Positions 1-6,746 of a stretch of 10,241 nt of DNA are shown piece after piece. Position 1 is the stretch's first letter. Every line of letters starts with the position of its first letter. The notes below the pieces were generated by a model. The model saw only the letters and a program-made list of their open reading frames with translations, was not told the origin of the DNA and ran no database searches. The translations under genes and the position numbers were made by a program. The stretch comes from JACCQS01 sp050999295 (GTDB lineage Bacteria > Actinomycetota > Actinomycetes > Mycobacteriales > Geodermatophilaceae), in NCBI GenBank assembly GCA_050999295.1, contig JBPCPI010000156.1, forward strand, positions 1 through 10,241, written 5' to 3'.

Positions 1-1
1 G

Positions 2-1426
2 GAAGAGAGTGTGGCCAACAAGACCAACGACGTCGAGGGCGACGGCAACAAGACGGCCGCCGTGCTGGCTCAGGCCCTCGTACGCCACGGTCTGCGCAAC
101 ATCACCGCCGGGGCCAACCCGGCCGCTCTCGGGCGCGGCATCGCCGCCGCCGTGGCAGCTGTGAACGAGGCGCTGGACAAGGCCGCGACGCCGGTCAACG
201 CCCGAGCGGAGATCGCTGCGGTGGCGACGATCGCTGGACAGGACTCCGAGATCGGTGAGCTGATCGCAGAGGCGATGGACCAGGTCGGCTCCGATGGCGT
301 GATCACCGTCGAGGAGTCGAACACGATGGAGACCAGCCTCGAGGTCACCGAAGGCGTGCAGTTCGACAAGGGCTACAGCTCGCCGTACTTCGTGACCGAC
401 GCGACGGCGATGGAGGCCGTTCTGGACGATCCGTACGTGCTGCTGCACAGCACCAAGATCAGCTCGTTGGCCGACTTGCTCCCGCTGCTGGAGAAGGTGA
501 TGACCGACGGCAAGCCGCTGCTGGTCGTGGCCGAGGACGTCGAAGGCGAGGCCCTGTCCACTCTTGTGGTCAACGCGGTACGCAAGACGTTCGTGGCGGT
601 CGCGGTCAAGGCGCCCTACTTCGGCGACCGGCGCAAGGCGTTCATGGAGGACCTGGCCGTCGTCACCGGCGGGCAGGTGATCGCTCCGGAGGTGGGCCTC
701 AAGCTGAGCGAGGTCGGTCCCGAAGTGCTCGGGCGGGTACGCCGCGCCACGATCACCAAGGACACCACCACGCTCGTGGATGGCGCCGGAAGCACGGAGC
801 AAATCGCAGCGCGCGTCTCGCAGCTGCGCTCCGAGATCGAGAACACCGACTCCGATTGGGACCGTGACAAGCTCCAGGAGCGGCTGGCCAAGCTCGCCGG
901 CGGGATCGGCGTGATCCGGGTCGGGGCGGCCACCGAGCTGGAACTCAAGGAGAAGAAGCACCGCATCGAGGACGCGATCTCGGCTACCCGTGCGGCGGTC
1001 GAGGAGGGTGTCCTGCCGGGCGGCGGCAGCGCGCTCGTGCACGCTGGCTCAGTGCTCGCCGATGGCCTCGGCCTGGAGGGCGACGAGCGCACCGGGGTAA
1101 CGATCGTGGCGCGCAGCCTGCGCTCCCCCTTGGTGCAGATCGCCGACAATGCCGGTGTCGAGGGCCGGGTCACCGCGGACAAGGTGCTGGAGCTGGGTCT
1201 TGGGCACGGCTACAACGCGGTCACCGGCGAGTTCGGCGACCTTGCCGCTGCCGGCGTGATCGACCCGGTCAAGGTCACCAAGGCCGCGCTTACCAACGCC
1301 GCGTCGATCGCTGCCATGATCCTGACCACCGACAGCTCGATCGTCGAGGCGCCAGCCAAGCACGACCACGAGAACGGTGCGGCCAACGGCCACGGTCACT
1401 CACACGGCCACGGTCACAGCCACTGA
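2..1426 (+). CDS. groEL: GroEL-type chaperonin (60 kDa), GroEL1-like paralogue with His-rich tail; 5' end outside window
   Basis: Chaperonin 60 subunit, which normally forms a tetradecameric ring that folds proteins in the cytoplasm with GroES and ATP. The reading frame is open from base 2, and its first residues (EESVANKTNDV) align inside the family about 75-80 residues from the usual start, so the gene is cut by the window edge; 474 residues are visible. Seen directly: the apical-domain landmarks VEGEALSTLVVN and APYFGDRRK, the equatorial block RIEDAISATRAAVEEG with the Asp (971-973) equivalent to E. coli D398, and GGGSALV. The phosphate loop reads GDGNKT (38-55) where the family has GDGTTT. 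The C-terminus lacks the GGM repeat and ends with GHGHSHGHGHSH, as in actinobacterial GroEL1 proteins. It probably follows groES upstream, outside the window. The identity is certain; whether it is a fully active ATPase is not. Confidence 0.96.
   Translation, partial: EESVANKTNDVEGDGNKTAAVLAQALVRHGLRNITAGANPAALGRGIAAAVAAVNEALDKAATPVNARAEIAAVATIAGQDSEIGELIAEAMDQVGSDGVITVEESNTMETSLEVTEGVQFDKGYSSPYFVTDATAMEAVLDDPYVLLHSTKISSLADLLPLLEKVMTDGKPLLVVAEDVEGEALSTLVVNAVRKTFVAVAVKAPYFGDRRKAFMEDLAVVTGGQVIAPEVGLKLSEVGPEVLGRVRRATITKDTTTLVDGAGSTEQIAARVSQLRSEIENTDSDWDRDKLQERLAKLAGGIGVIRVGAATELELKEKKHRIEDAISATRAAVEEGVLPGGGSALVHAGSVLADGLGLEGDERTGVTIVARSLRSPLVQIADNAGVEGRVTADKVLELGLGHGYNAVTGEFGDLAAAGVIDPVKVTKAALTNAASIAAMILTTDSSIVEAPAKHDHENGAANGHGHSHGHGHSH
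1388..1423 (+). repeat. 18-bp tandem duplication encoding the His-rich GroEL tail (GHGHSH x2)
   Basis: Two adjacent 18-bp units (1388-1405 and 1406-1423) each encode GHGHSH and together form the last twelve residues before the stop codon. The first twelve bases of the units are identical and the last six differ at a few positions. His-rich tails are known in actinobacterial GroEL1 and are associated there with metal binding; that function is inferred here from composition alone. Confidence 0.85.
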
Positions 1427-1441
1427 CGGGTTTCTGACCCG
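1427..1441. terminator. Possible weak hairpin between convergent groEL and VOC gene
   Basis: Directly after the groEL stop codon the bases CGGGT (1427-1431) and ACCCG (1437-1441) can pair around a five-base loop. It lies in the 36-bp gap between two convergent genes, where a bidirectional terminator would be expected. The stem is only 5 bp and no T-run follows on the plus strand, so this is a weak candidate. Confidence 0.25.
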
Positions 1442-1462
1442 AGGGGAGCACCGGGAGGATCG

Positions 1463-1846
1463 TCAGGAGTCGTACGTCGAGACCTCGATGAGGTTGTCGT
1501 CCGGGTCCCGGAAATAGACCGAGGTGATCGGTCCGGTCGCTCCGGTCCTGGCCACCGGTCCCTCCTCGACGGCGACGTTGCACGCGTGGAGCCGGGCGAC
1601 TACGTGGTCGATCTCAGCGCTGGTGATCAAGCAGAGATCGATCGACCCGGGTGTGGGTCGGTGGGCCTTGGGTTCGAACTCGTGGCCGGCTTGATGGAGG
1701 TTCAGCTTGTGCCGGCCGAAGCTGAGCGCGCGCCGGCCGGTGCCGAAGTTGACCGGTTGCATGCCGAGTACGCCGGTGTAGAAGTCGACCGTCTGGTCGA
1801 TGTCGGCGACGGTGAGGACCAGATGGTCGATTCGGTCGATTACCAC
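1463..1846 (-). CDS. VOC (glyoxalase/bleomycin-resistance fold) protein, YaeR/GLOD5-like
   Basis: Small cytoplasmic metal-dependent enzyme of the vicinal oxygen chelate superfamily; the substrate is unknown. From the start used here (GTG at 1846) it has 127 residues, close to the family length of about 125-130. Two beta-alpha-beta modules are visible: IDHLVLTVADIDQTVDFYTG at residues 6-25, FGRHKLNLHQAG around 43-54, and the final YFRDPDDNLIEV at 111-122. Likely metal ligands are H8, H51 and E121 (inferred from the family pattern). The start is uncertain: an in-frame GTG at 1897 would add a poorly conserved 17-residue extension, and the frame stays open to 2017, which would overlap the neighbouring gene. 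None has a strong ribosome-binding site. The gene lies downstream of the DUF5319 gene on the same strand, probably cotranscribed, and is convergent with groEL. Confidence 0.85.
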   Translation of the reverse strand: MVIDRIDHLVLTVADIDQTVDFYTGVLGMQPVNFGTGRRALSFGRHKLNLHQAGHEFEPKAHRPTPGSIDLCLITSAEIDHVVARLHACNVAVEEGPVARTGATGPITSVYFRDPDDNLIEVSTYDS

Positions 1847-1956
1847 GGGTCCGGCTACACGCGTGGGGGCCGGCAGGCTTTCCCTGTCAGTGGTCACGCG
1901 GCCAAGGTACGCCGCGCCTCCAGGAACGTCCGTACGGTCGAGTTCCCCGGTACCGG

Positions 1957-2331
1957 TTAGTCGATGGCGCTCTCGGCGGCTACGACACCGTCGGCGTAGC
2001 CCCGCGCGTACTCCCACGTGACGTACTCGGCCGGGTCGGGATCGTAAGGCGGCTCGTGTAGGCCGGTGATGCCCTCGTCGAGCAACTGCCGCAGGTTGGA
2101 CTGCATCAGTGCCCAGCCGATGTGGTGGACCGTCTCGCAGTCCGGGCAGTCGATCACGATGCCCTTGATGCCCGTCGGCTCGAGCAGGGTGCGGTAGACC
2201 TCTAGGTCTTCGAGATCCACCACGATGTCCTCCCGCTCCTCCGGAGTCAGGGGAACGTGCTCGGCATCGTCGGAATCATCGGCATCGTCGGCGTCTTCGG
2301 CGTAGGGCTCGCCGGGCAGATCGGAACTCAC
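1957..2331 (-). CDS. DUF5319 family protein (Rv3412-like)
   Basis: Conserved actinobacterial protein of unknown function, about 124 residues from this start. The N-terminus is an acidic, probably disordered stretch (residues 11-24, mostly Asp/Glu/Ala), followed by a conserved core: TPEEREDIVVDLEDLEVY (29-46), a CPDC pair at 62-65 with nearby histidines (69-70) that could bind a metal, LRQLLDEGI, HEPPYDPDPAEYVTWEYARG (92-111, the family signature). This matches my recollection of M. tuberculosis Rv3412, which likewise sits next to guaB2 on the opposite strand. The GTG at 2331 is preceded by GGTGG at suitable spacing; GTG codons at 2340 and 2352 are alternatives adding 3 or 7 residues. Divergent from guaB and upstream of the VOC gene. 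The function cannot be derived from sequence. Confidence 0.88.
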   Translation of the reverse strand: MSSDLPGEPYAEDADDADDSDDAEHVPLTPEEREDIVVDLEDLEVYRTLLEPTGIKGIVIDCPDCETVHHIGWALMQSNLRQLLDEGITGLHEPPYDPDPAEYVTWEYARGYADGVVAAESAID

Positions 2332-2443
2332 AGGAGCCACCGTAGCCCGCACTACGATGAAGGTTCACGGCTATGCACAAACGTACGGCGATGGGTACGG
2401 AAGTCGACCGGGGATGCAGACGCGGGAACAGTGGGGAGCACAG
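2332..2443. promoter_or_regulatory. Divergent intergenic region between DUF5319 gene and guaB
   Basis: This 112-bp gap must hold the promoters of both the minus-strand DUF5319/VOC pair and the plus-strand guaB-guaB3-guaA operon. I see no convincing -35/-10 pair on either strand, no purine-riboswitch-like architecture and no clear operator palindrome. An upstream in-frame ATG at 2357 exists but is not preferred as the guaB start. Confidence 0.45.
2433..2438 (+). promoter_or_regulatory. Shine-Dalgarno that sets the guaB start
   Basis: GGGGAG lies five bases before the GTG at 2444. The upstream in-frame ATGs at 2357 and 2414 have no comparably spaced site. With the 2444 start the protein begins shortly before the conserved LTFDDVLL block, as in roughly 500-residue actinobacterial GuaB proteins. 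Confidence 0.65.
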
Positions 2444-3943
2444 GTGGACCAGCGCGGCGACAACGGACCGAAGTTCCTCGACGAGGGTCTGACCTTCGAC
2501 GACGTCCTGTTGGTCCCGGCGGCCTCGGATGTACTACCGAACTCCGTCGACACTAGTACCCGGCTGTCCCGCACGTTGCGCCTGGCGATTCCACTGGTGT
2601 CCAGTGCCATGGACACGGTCACCGAGTCCCGGATGGCGATTGCCATGGCTCGGCAGGGCGGGGTGGGGATCTTGCACCGCAACCTGTCCGCTGAGGACCA
2701 GGCCAATCAGGTCGACGTCGTGAAACGGTCGGAGGCCGGGATGGTCAGCCACCCGATCACCTGCGCGCCGGAGGACACCGTCGGCGCAGTCGATCGGCTG
2801 TGCAGCCAGTACCGGATCTCGGGTGCCCCGGTCGTCGATCCCGACGGGGTGCTGCTCGGCATCGTCACCAACCGGGACATGCGCTTCGAGACCGATCCGA
2901 CCCGCCGGGTCCGCGAGATCATGACGCAGATGCCGCTGGTGACCGCGCCGTACGGGGTCAAGCCTGACCAGGCCCTGGCGCTGCTGCGCCGACACAAGAT
3001 CGAGAAGCTCCCGCTGGTCGACGACGGCGGTCGACTGCGTGGACTGATCACGGTCAAGGACTTCGTCAAGAGCGACGAGTACCCCTCGGCAACCAAGGAC
3101 GGCAGCGGCCGCTTGGTCGTCGGTGCGGCCATCGGGGTCGGCGAGGACGCCTACAAGCGGGCCGGGCTGCTGATCGAGGCCGGAGTGGATGTCCTGGTGG
3201 TCGACGTGGCTCACGGGCACCACCGCAGCATTCCGGAGATGGTCGCCCGGCTGAAGTCCGACCATTCGGTGCAGGTCATCGGCGGCAACATCGCCACCCG
3301 AGCGGGCGCGCAGGCGCTGATCGATGCCGGTGCCGACGGCATCAAGGTCGGAGTCGGACCGGGATCGATCTGTACGACCCGGGTGGTGGCCGGAGTCGGC
3401 GTACCTCAGGTCACCGCGATCTACGAGGCGTCCCGGGCCGCCCGGCCGGCCGGCGTACCCGTGATCGCCGACGGGGGTCTGCAGTACTCCGGAGACATCG
3501 CCAAGGCCATCGCGGCAGGTGCCGACTCGGTGATGCTGGGCAGCCTGTTGGCCGGGGTCGAGGAGGCGCCCGGAGAACTGGTCTTCGTCAACGGCAAGCA
3601 GTACAAGACCTACCGCGGCATGGGTTCGCTCGCGGCAATGCAGAGCCGCGGCGAGGCCCGCTCGTACTCCAAGGACCGGTACTTCGCCGACGACGTGCTC
3701 TCCGACGACAAATTGGTGCCGCAGGGCATCGAGGGCCAGGTGCCCTACCGCGGGATGCTGGCCGGGGTCGCCCACCAGTTGGTCGGTGGTCTGTGCGCCG
3801 GAATGGGCTACTGCGGGGCAGCCACGGTCGCCGACCTGCGCGACCACGCCCAGTTGATGCGGATAAGCTCGGCCGGACTGACCGAGAGCCACCCGCACGA
3901 CGTACAGATGACCGTCGAGTCCCCCAACTACCGGGCTCGGTAG
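2444..3943 (+). CDS. guaB: IMP dehydrogenase
   Basis: Cytoplasmic NAD-dependent enzyme oxidising IMP to XMP, the first committed step to GMP. From GTG 2444 it has 499 residues. Domains in order: N-terminal barrel strand with GLTFDDVLLVPAASDVLP; two CBS motifs at about residues 100-152 and 158-211, inserted in the (beta/alpha)8 barrel; catalytic loop VGVGPGSICTTR with nucleophile C310; phosphate-binding ADGGLQYSGDIAKA; the GMGSLAAM loop; mobile flap with SKDRYF, R412-Y413 being the general base pair; and the C-terminal SHPHDVQMTVESPNY. All expected catalytic residues are present. The CBS pair normally binds ATP/GTP and tunes oligomer state. The frame extends upstream to an ATG at 2357 (528 residues), but spacing to the Shine-Dalgarno and homologue length favour 2444. 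Its stop codon shares one base with the guaB3 start, so the three gua genes are likely one operon. Confidence 0.97.
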   Translation: MDQRGDNGPKFLDEGLTFDDVLLVPAASDVLPNSVDTSTRLSRTLRLAIPLVSSAMDTVTESRMAIAMARQGGVGILHRNLSAEDQANQVDVVKRSEAGMVSHPITCAPEDTVGAVDRLCSQYRISGAPVVDPDGVLLGIVTNRDMRFETDPTRRVREIMTQMPLVTAPYGVKPDQALALLRRHKIEKLPLVDDGGRLRGLITVKDFVKSDEYPSATKDGSGRLVVGAAIGVGEDAYKRAGLLIEAGVDVLVVDVAHGHHRSIPEMVARLKSDHSVQVIGGNIATRAGAQALIDAGADGIKVGVGPGSICTTRVVAGVGVPQVTAIYEASRAARPAGVPVIADGGLQYSGDIAKAIAAGADSVMLGSLLAGVEEAPGELVFVNGKQYKTYRGMGSLAAMQSRGEARSYSKDRYFADDVLSDDKLVPQGIEGQVPYRGMLAGVAHQLVGGLCAGMGYCGAATVADLRDHAQLMRISSAGLTESHPHDVQMTVESPNYRAR

Positions 3944-5142
3944 TGCGCGACCACGTCGAGATCGGTCTGGGCCGGACCGCCCGCCGCGGCTACGACCTGG
4001 ACCAGATCTCGATCATCCCGTCCCGCCGAACCAGGGACGTCGACGACGTGTCCATCGACTGGCAGATCGACGCCTTCCGGTTCGGCATCCCGATGATGAG
4101 CGCCGCGTCCGATGCCGTGATGAGTCCGGCCATGGCCATCGCGATCGGCCAGGCCGGCGGCCTGGGCGTGCTCGACGCCGAGGGGATCTGGACCCGGTAC
4201 GAGGATCCGACGCCGGTGTACGCGCGGATCAACGCGCTCCAAGCGTTCGGCGCGGAGGATAAGTTCGGCGCGGAGGATGAGTTCGGCGCGGAGGATGACG
4301 CAAACTTCGGCCTGTCGCAGCTGGCAGCGACCGCGGTGTTGCAGGAAACCTACCGAGAGCCGGTCCAGCCGGGACTCATCGCTACCCGGGTCAAGCAGGT
4401 CAAGGACGCCGGCGTCGCGGTCGCGTTACGGGTCTCGCCGCAGCGCACGACGGAGTTGGCGCCGGCCATCCTGGCCGCGGGTGTCGACGTCCTGGTTATC
4501 CAGGGCACGATCGTCTCGGCCGAGCACGTCACCACCGCAGGCGAGGGGCTCAACCTCAAGGAGTTCATCGCCGACCTCGACGTCCCGGTCATCGTCGGCG
4601 GCTGCGCGGACTACCAGACTGCCCTGCACCTCATGCGTACCGGCGCGGCGGGGATCATCGTCGGCCCCGGTGACGCGGCCTTCGGCACCGAGCGCATCCT
4701 GGGGATCCGCGTGCACATGGCCACCGCGATCGCCGACGCCGTAGAGGCCCGGCGGGACTACCTGGACGAAACCGGTGGCCGCTATGTGCACGTCCTCGCG
4801 GGGGGCCAGTTTTTCGCGAGTGGTGACGTCGCCCGGGCGCTGGCCTGCGGTGCCGACGCCGTGGTGCTCGGGCAGTGCCTGAACGACGCGGAGGAGACGC
4901 CGGCAGTGCACTATTGGGAGTCCGTTGCCGCGCACCCGCGGCTGCCCCGCGGGGATCTGCAGTTCCAGCTGGGCGATCCGCGGGTCCCGTTGGCAGAGTT
5001 GCTCTTCGGCCCCGCCCGGAAGGCCGACGGCCGGACTAATCTGTTCGGTGCGCTGGCCCGGACCCTGGCCAAGACCGGCTACCGGGATCTCAAGGAGTTC
5101 CAGAAGGTCGACCTGGTTCTGAACGAGGCGGGGCGCCAGTGA
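3943..5142 (+). CDS. guaB3: GuaB3 family IMP dehydrogenase-related protein (CBS-less)
   Basis: IMPDH/GMP reductase superfamily barrel without CBS domains, 399 residues; the actinobacterial homologues I recall are about 375. It starts with GTG at 3943, whose G is the last base of the guaB stop codon; the next residues (EIGLGRTARRGYDLDQISII) match the usual GuaB3 start, so the open frame back to 3793 is not used. Conserved blocks: SRRTRDVDDVSIDW, LRVSPQ, DVLVIQGTIVSAEHV (182-196), LMRTGAAGIIVGPG (230-243), the Y-L-D-E-T-GGRYVHV block (273-284) and DLKEFQKVDL near the end. The loop where IMPDH carries its catalytic cysteine reads GPGDAAFGTERILG (241-254), with no cysteine. Residues 102-119 are three copies of a six-residue repeat, accounting for much of the extra length. 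Exact activity is unknown: XMP-forming, another oxidoreduction, or a regulatory partner of GuaB are all possible. Confidence 0.92.
   Translation: MRDHVEIGLGRTARRGYDLDQISIIPSRRTRDVDDVSIDWQIDAFRFGIPMMSAASDAVMSPAMAIAIGQAGGLGVLDAEGIWTRYEDPTPVYARINALQAFGAEDKFGAEDEFGAEDDANFGLSQLAATAVLQETYREPVQPGLIATRVKQVKDAGVAVALRVSPQRTTELAPAILAAGVDVLVIQGTIVSAEHVTTAGEGLNLKEFIADLDVPVIVGGCADYQTALHLMRTGAAGIIVGPGDAAFGTERILGIRVHMATAIADAVEARRDYLDETGGRYVHVLAGGQFFASGDVARALACGADAVVLGQCLNDAEETPAVHYWESVAAHPRLPRGDLQFQLGDPRVPLAELLFGPARKADGRTNLFGALARTLAKTGYRDLKEFQKVDLVLNEAGRQ
4246..4299 (+). repeat. Three tandem 18-bp units inside guaB3 (FGAED-K/E/D x3)
   Basis: Units at 4246-4263, 4264-4281 and 4282-4299 share their first fifteen bases exactly and differ only in the last codon (AAG, GAG, GAC). 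They encode FGAEDK, FGAEDE and FGAEDD in the guaB3 frame, at residues 102-119, in a poorly conserved surface segment between barrel elements. Near-identity at DNA level points to recent duplication. Confidence 0.95.
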
Positions 5143-6683
5143 CCGTCCTGGTTGTGGATTACGGGGCGCAGTACGCGCAACTGATCGCCCGGCGGGTACG
5201 CGAGGCCCGCGTACACAGCGAGATCGTGCCGCACACCACTCCGGTCGCGGAGATGTTGGCCCGGAAACCCAGCGCGATCGTGCTCTCTGGTGGTCCGTCG
5301 TCGGTGTACGCACCCGGCGCGCCGGCCGCGCCGGAGGGTCTATTCGAGGCCGGGGTGCCGATGCTGGGGATCTGCTACGGCTTCCAGCTGATGGCCCAGG
5401 CACTCGGTGGAGTCGTCGCGCACACCGGGACATCGGAGTACGGCGGTACGGCGCTTGCCGTGGCCGACGGGCCCTCTGCGCTGTTCAGCGGACTGCCTCA
5501 GCAGCAGGTCGTCTGGATGAGCCACGGGGACTCCGTTACCGCCCCGCCGCCCGGTTTCGCAGTCACGGCGACGAGTGCCGGCGCCACCGTCGCGGCTGCG
5601 GAAGACCTGACGCGGCGACTGGCCGGTGTGCAGTTCCATCCCGAGGTCCGGCACAGCGAGCACGGCCAGGCAGTCCTGGAACGATTCCTGCACAACGTCG
5701 CAGGTTGCCGCTCGGACTGGACGATGGACAACGTGATCGACACCCAGGTCGATCGGATCCGCGCCCAGGTTGGTGGCAAACGGGTGCTGTGTGCACTGTC
5801 CGGGGGAGTGGACTCCGCCGTGGCCGCGGCCCTCGTCCAGCGTGCCGTCGGCGATCAGCTCACCTGCGTGTACGTCGACCACGGCCTGATGCGCCTGGGC
5901 GAGACCGAGCAGGTCGAGCGGGACTACGTCGCAGCGACCGGGGTCGACCTGCGCGTCGTACGCGCCGAGAAGCAGTTCCTCGAAGCCCTTGCCGATGTCG
6001 CCGATCCGGAACAGAAGCGCAAGATCATGGGCCGGGAGTTCATCCGGGTCTTCGAGCAGGCAGCCCTCGACATCGCTGCAGGCGAGGGGACTATCGACTT
6101 CCTCGTGCAGGGAACTCTCTATCCCGACGTGGTCGAGTCCGGGGGCGGCACGGGTGCAGCAAGTATCAAGAGCCATCACAACGTGGGCGGACTCCCGGAA
6201 GATCTCACCTTCGAGTTGGTCGAACCGCTGCGCGAACTGTTCAAGGACGAGGTACGCGAGGTCGGCCGCCAACTCGGTCTGCCAGCTACCATCGTTGGGC
6301 GCCAACCGTTTCCGGGACCCGGCCTCGGTGTGCGCATTGTCGGTGCCGTGGACGCCCATCGTCTCGACGTGCTGCGCAGGGCTGATGCGATCACCCGTGC
6401 GGAGCTCACCCGGGCTGGCTTGGACCAGTCGATCTGGCAGTGCCCGGTGGTACTCCTCGCCGATGTCCGATCAGTGGGTGTGCAGGGCGACGGCCGGACG
6501 TACGGGCATCCGATCGTGTTGCGCCCGGTGTCCAGTGAGGACGCGATGACCGCGGACTGGACCCGACTCCCGTATGACCTGCTGGCGCTGATCTCGACCC
6601 GGATCACCAACGAGGTGCCCGAGGTCAACCGGGTGGTGCTCGACGTGACGAGCAAGCCACCGGGAACCATCGAGTGGGAGTAG
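5139..6683 (+). CDS. guaA: GMP synthase (glutamine-hydrolysing)
   Basis: Converts XMP, ATP and glutamine to GMP; last step of the guanine branch. 514 residues, near the usual length. The class I glutamine amidotransferase domain (about 1-190) shows the nucleophile elbow GICYGFQ with C79 and the GVQFHPEV block with H167 and E169, completing the triad. The ATP pyrophosphatase domain begins with the PP-loop SGGVDS at 221-226. Later landmarks are YPDVVESGG, SHHNVGGLP, the GRQPFPGPGLGVRI block (the usual GRHPFPGPGL with His replaced by Gln), and the dimerisation-domain end DVTSKPPGTIEWE. It starts with GTG at 5139, overlapping the guaB3 stop as GTGA, which suggests translational coupling; a GGGG stretch five bases upstream can act as a ribosome-binding site. 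Third gene of the gua operon. Confidence 0.98.
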   Translation: MTVLVVDYGAQYAQLIARRVREARVHSEIVPHTTPVAEMLARKPSAIVLSGGPSSVYAPGAPAAPEGLFEAGVPMLGICYGFQLMAQALGGVVAHTGTSEYGGTALAVADGPSALFSGLPQQQVVWMSHGDSVTAPPPGFAVTATSAGATVAAAEDLTRRLAGVQFHPEVRHSEHGQAVLERFLHNVAGCRSDWTMDNVIDTQVDRIRAQVGGKRVLCALSGGVDSAVAAALVQRAVGDQLTCVYVDHGLMRLGETEQVERDYVAATGVDLRVVRAEKQFLEALADVADPEQKRKIMGREFIRVFEQAALDIAAGEGTIDFLVQGTLYPDVVESGGGTGAASIKSHHNVGGLPEDLTFELVEPLRELFKDEVREVGRQLGLPATIVGRQPFPGPGLGVRIVGAVDAHRLDVLRRADAITRAELTRAGLDQSIWQCPVVLLADVRSVGVQGDGRTYGHPIVLRPVSSEDAMTADWTRLPYDLLALISTRITNEVPEVNRVVLDVTSKPPGTIEWE

Positions 6684-6746
6684 GAATCCCAGTGTGATCC
6701 CGAGCCGGACTACTCGGCATGGCGCCCTGAACAGGAAGGACTGAGC

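Noticed and set aside
2357..2443. Upstream ATG start for guaB giving a 29-residue extension
   Set aside because: GTG at 2444 has a well-spaced GGGGAG and gives the usual length; the extension has no likeness to the N-termini of GuaB proteins I recall. It remains possible.
2332..2443. Guanine/purine riboswitch ahead of guaB
   Set aside because: The gap is short and shows no purine-aptamer core or alternating stems; no support.
2534..3898. 454-codon open frame on the minus strand opposite guaB
   Set aside because: It is the antisense shadow of guaB in G/C-biased DNA; the protein has no recognisable domain and is rich in His, Arg, Gly and Asp as such shadows are.
3793..3942. Upstream ATG start for guaB3 within guaB
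   Set aside because: It would add 50 residues read from another frame of guaB; the conserved GuaB3 start is at 3943.
4246..4299. CRISPR-like array
   Set aside because: The units are contiguous without spacers, only 18 bp long, and lie in frame inside guaB3.
4426..5433. 335-codon minus-strand open frame opposite guaB3 and guaA
   Set aside because: It crosses two confidently assigned genes in antisense and starts with an Arg/Pro/Ser-rich stretch without family likeness.
5340..6359. 339-codon minus-strand open frame opposite guaA
   Set aside because: Shadow of guaA codon bias; no domain or ribosome-binding site support.
5705..6385. 226-codon plus-strand open frame inside guaA
   Set aside because: It lies in another frame of guaA, which has full-length conservation, and its Arg/Gly-rich composition is typical of a frame-shifted shadow.
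6700..6717. CCGAG/CTCGG hairpin after guaA as a terminator
   Set aside because: Five-bp stem with an eight-base loop and no T-run; too weak to call.
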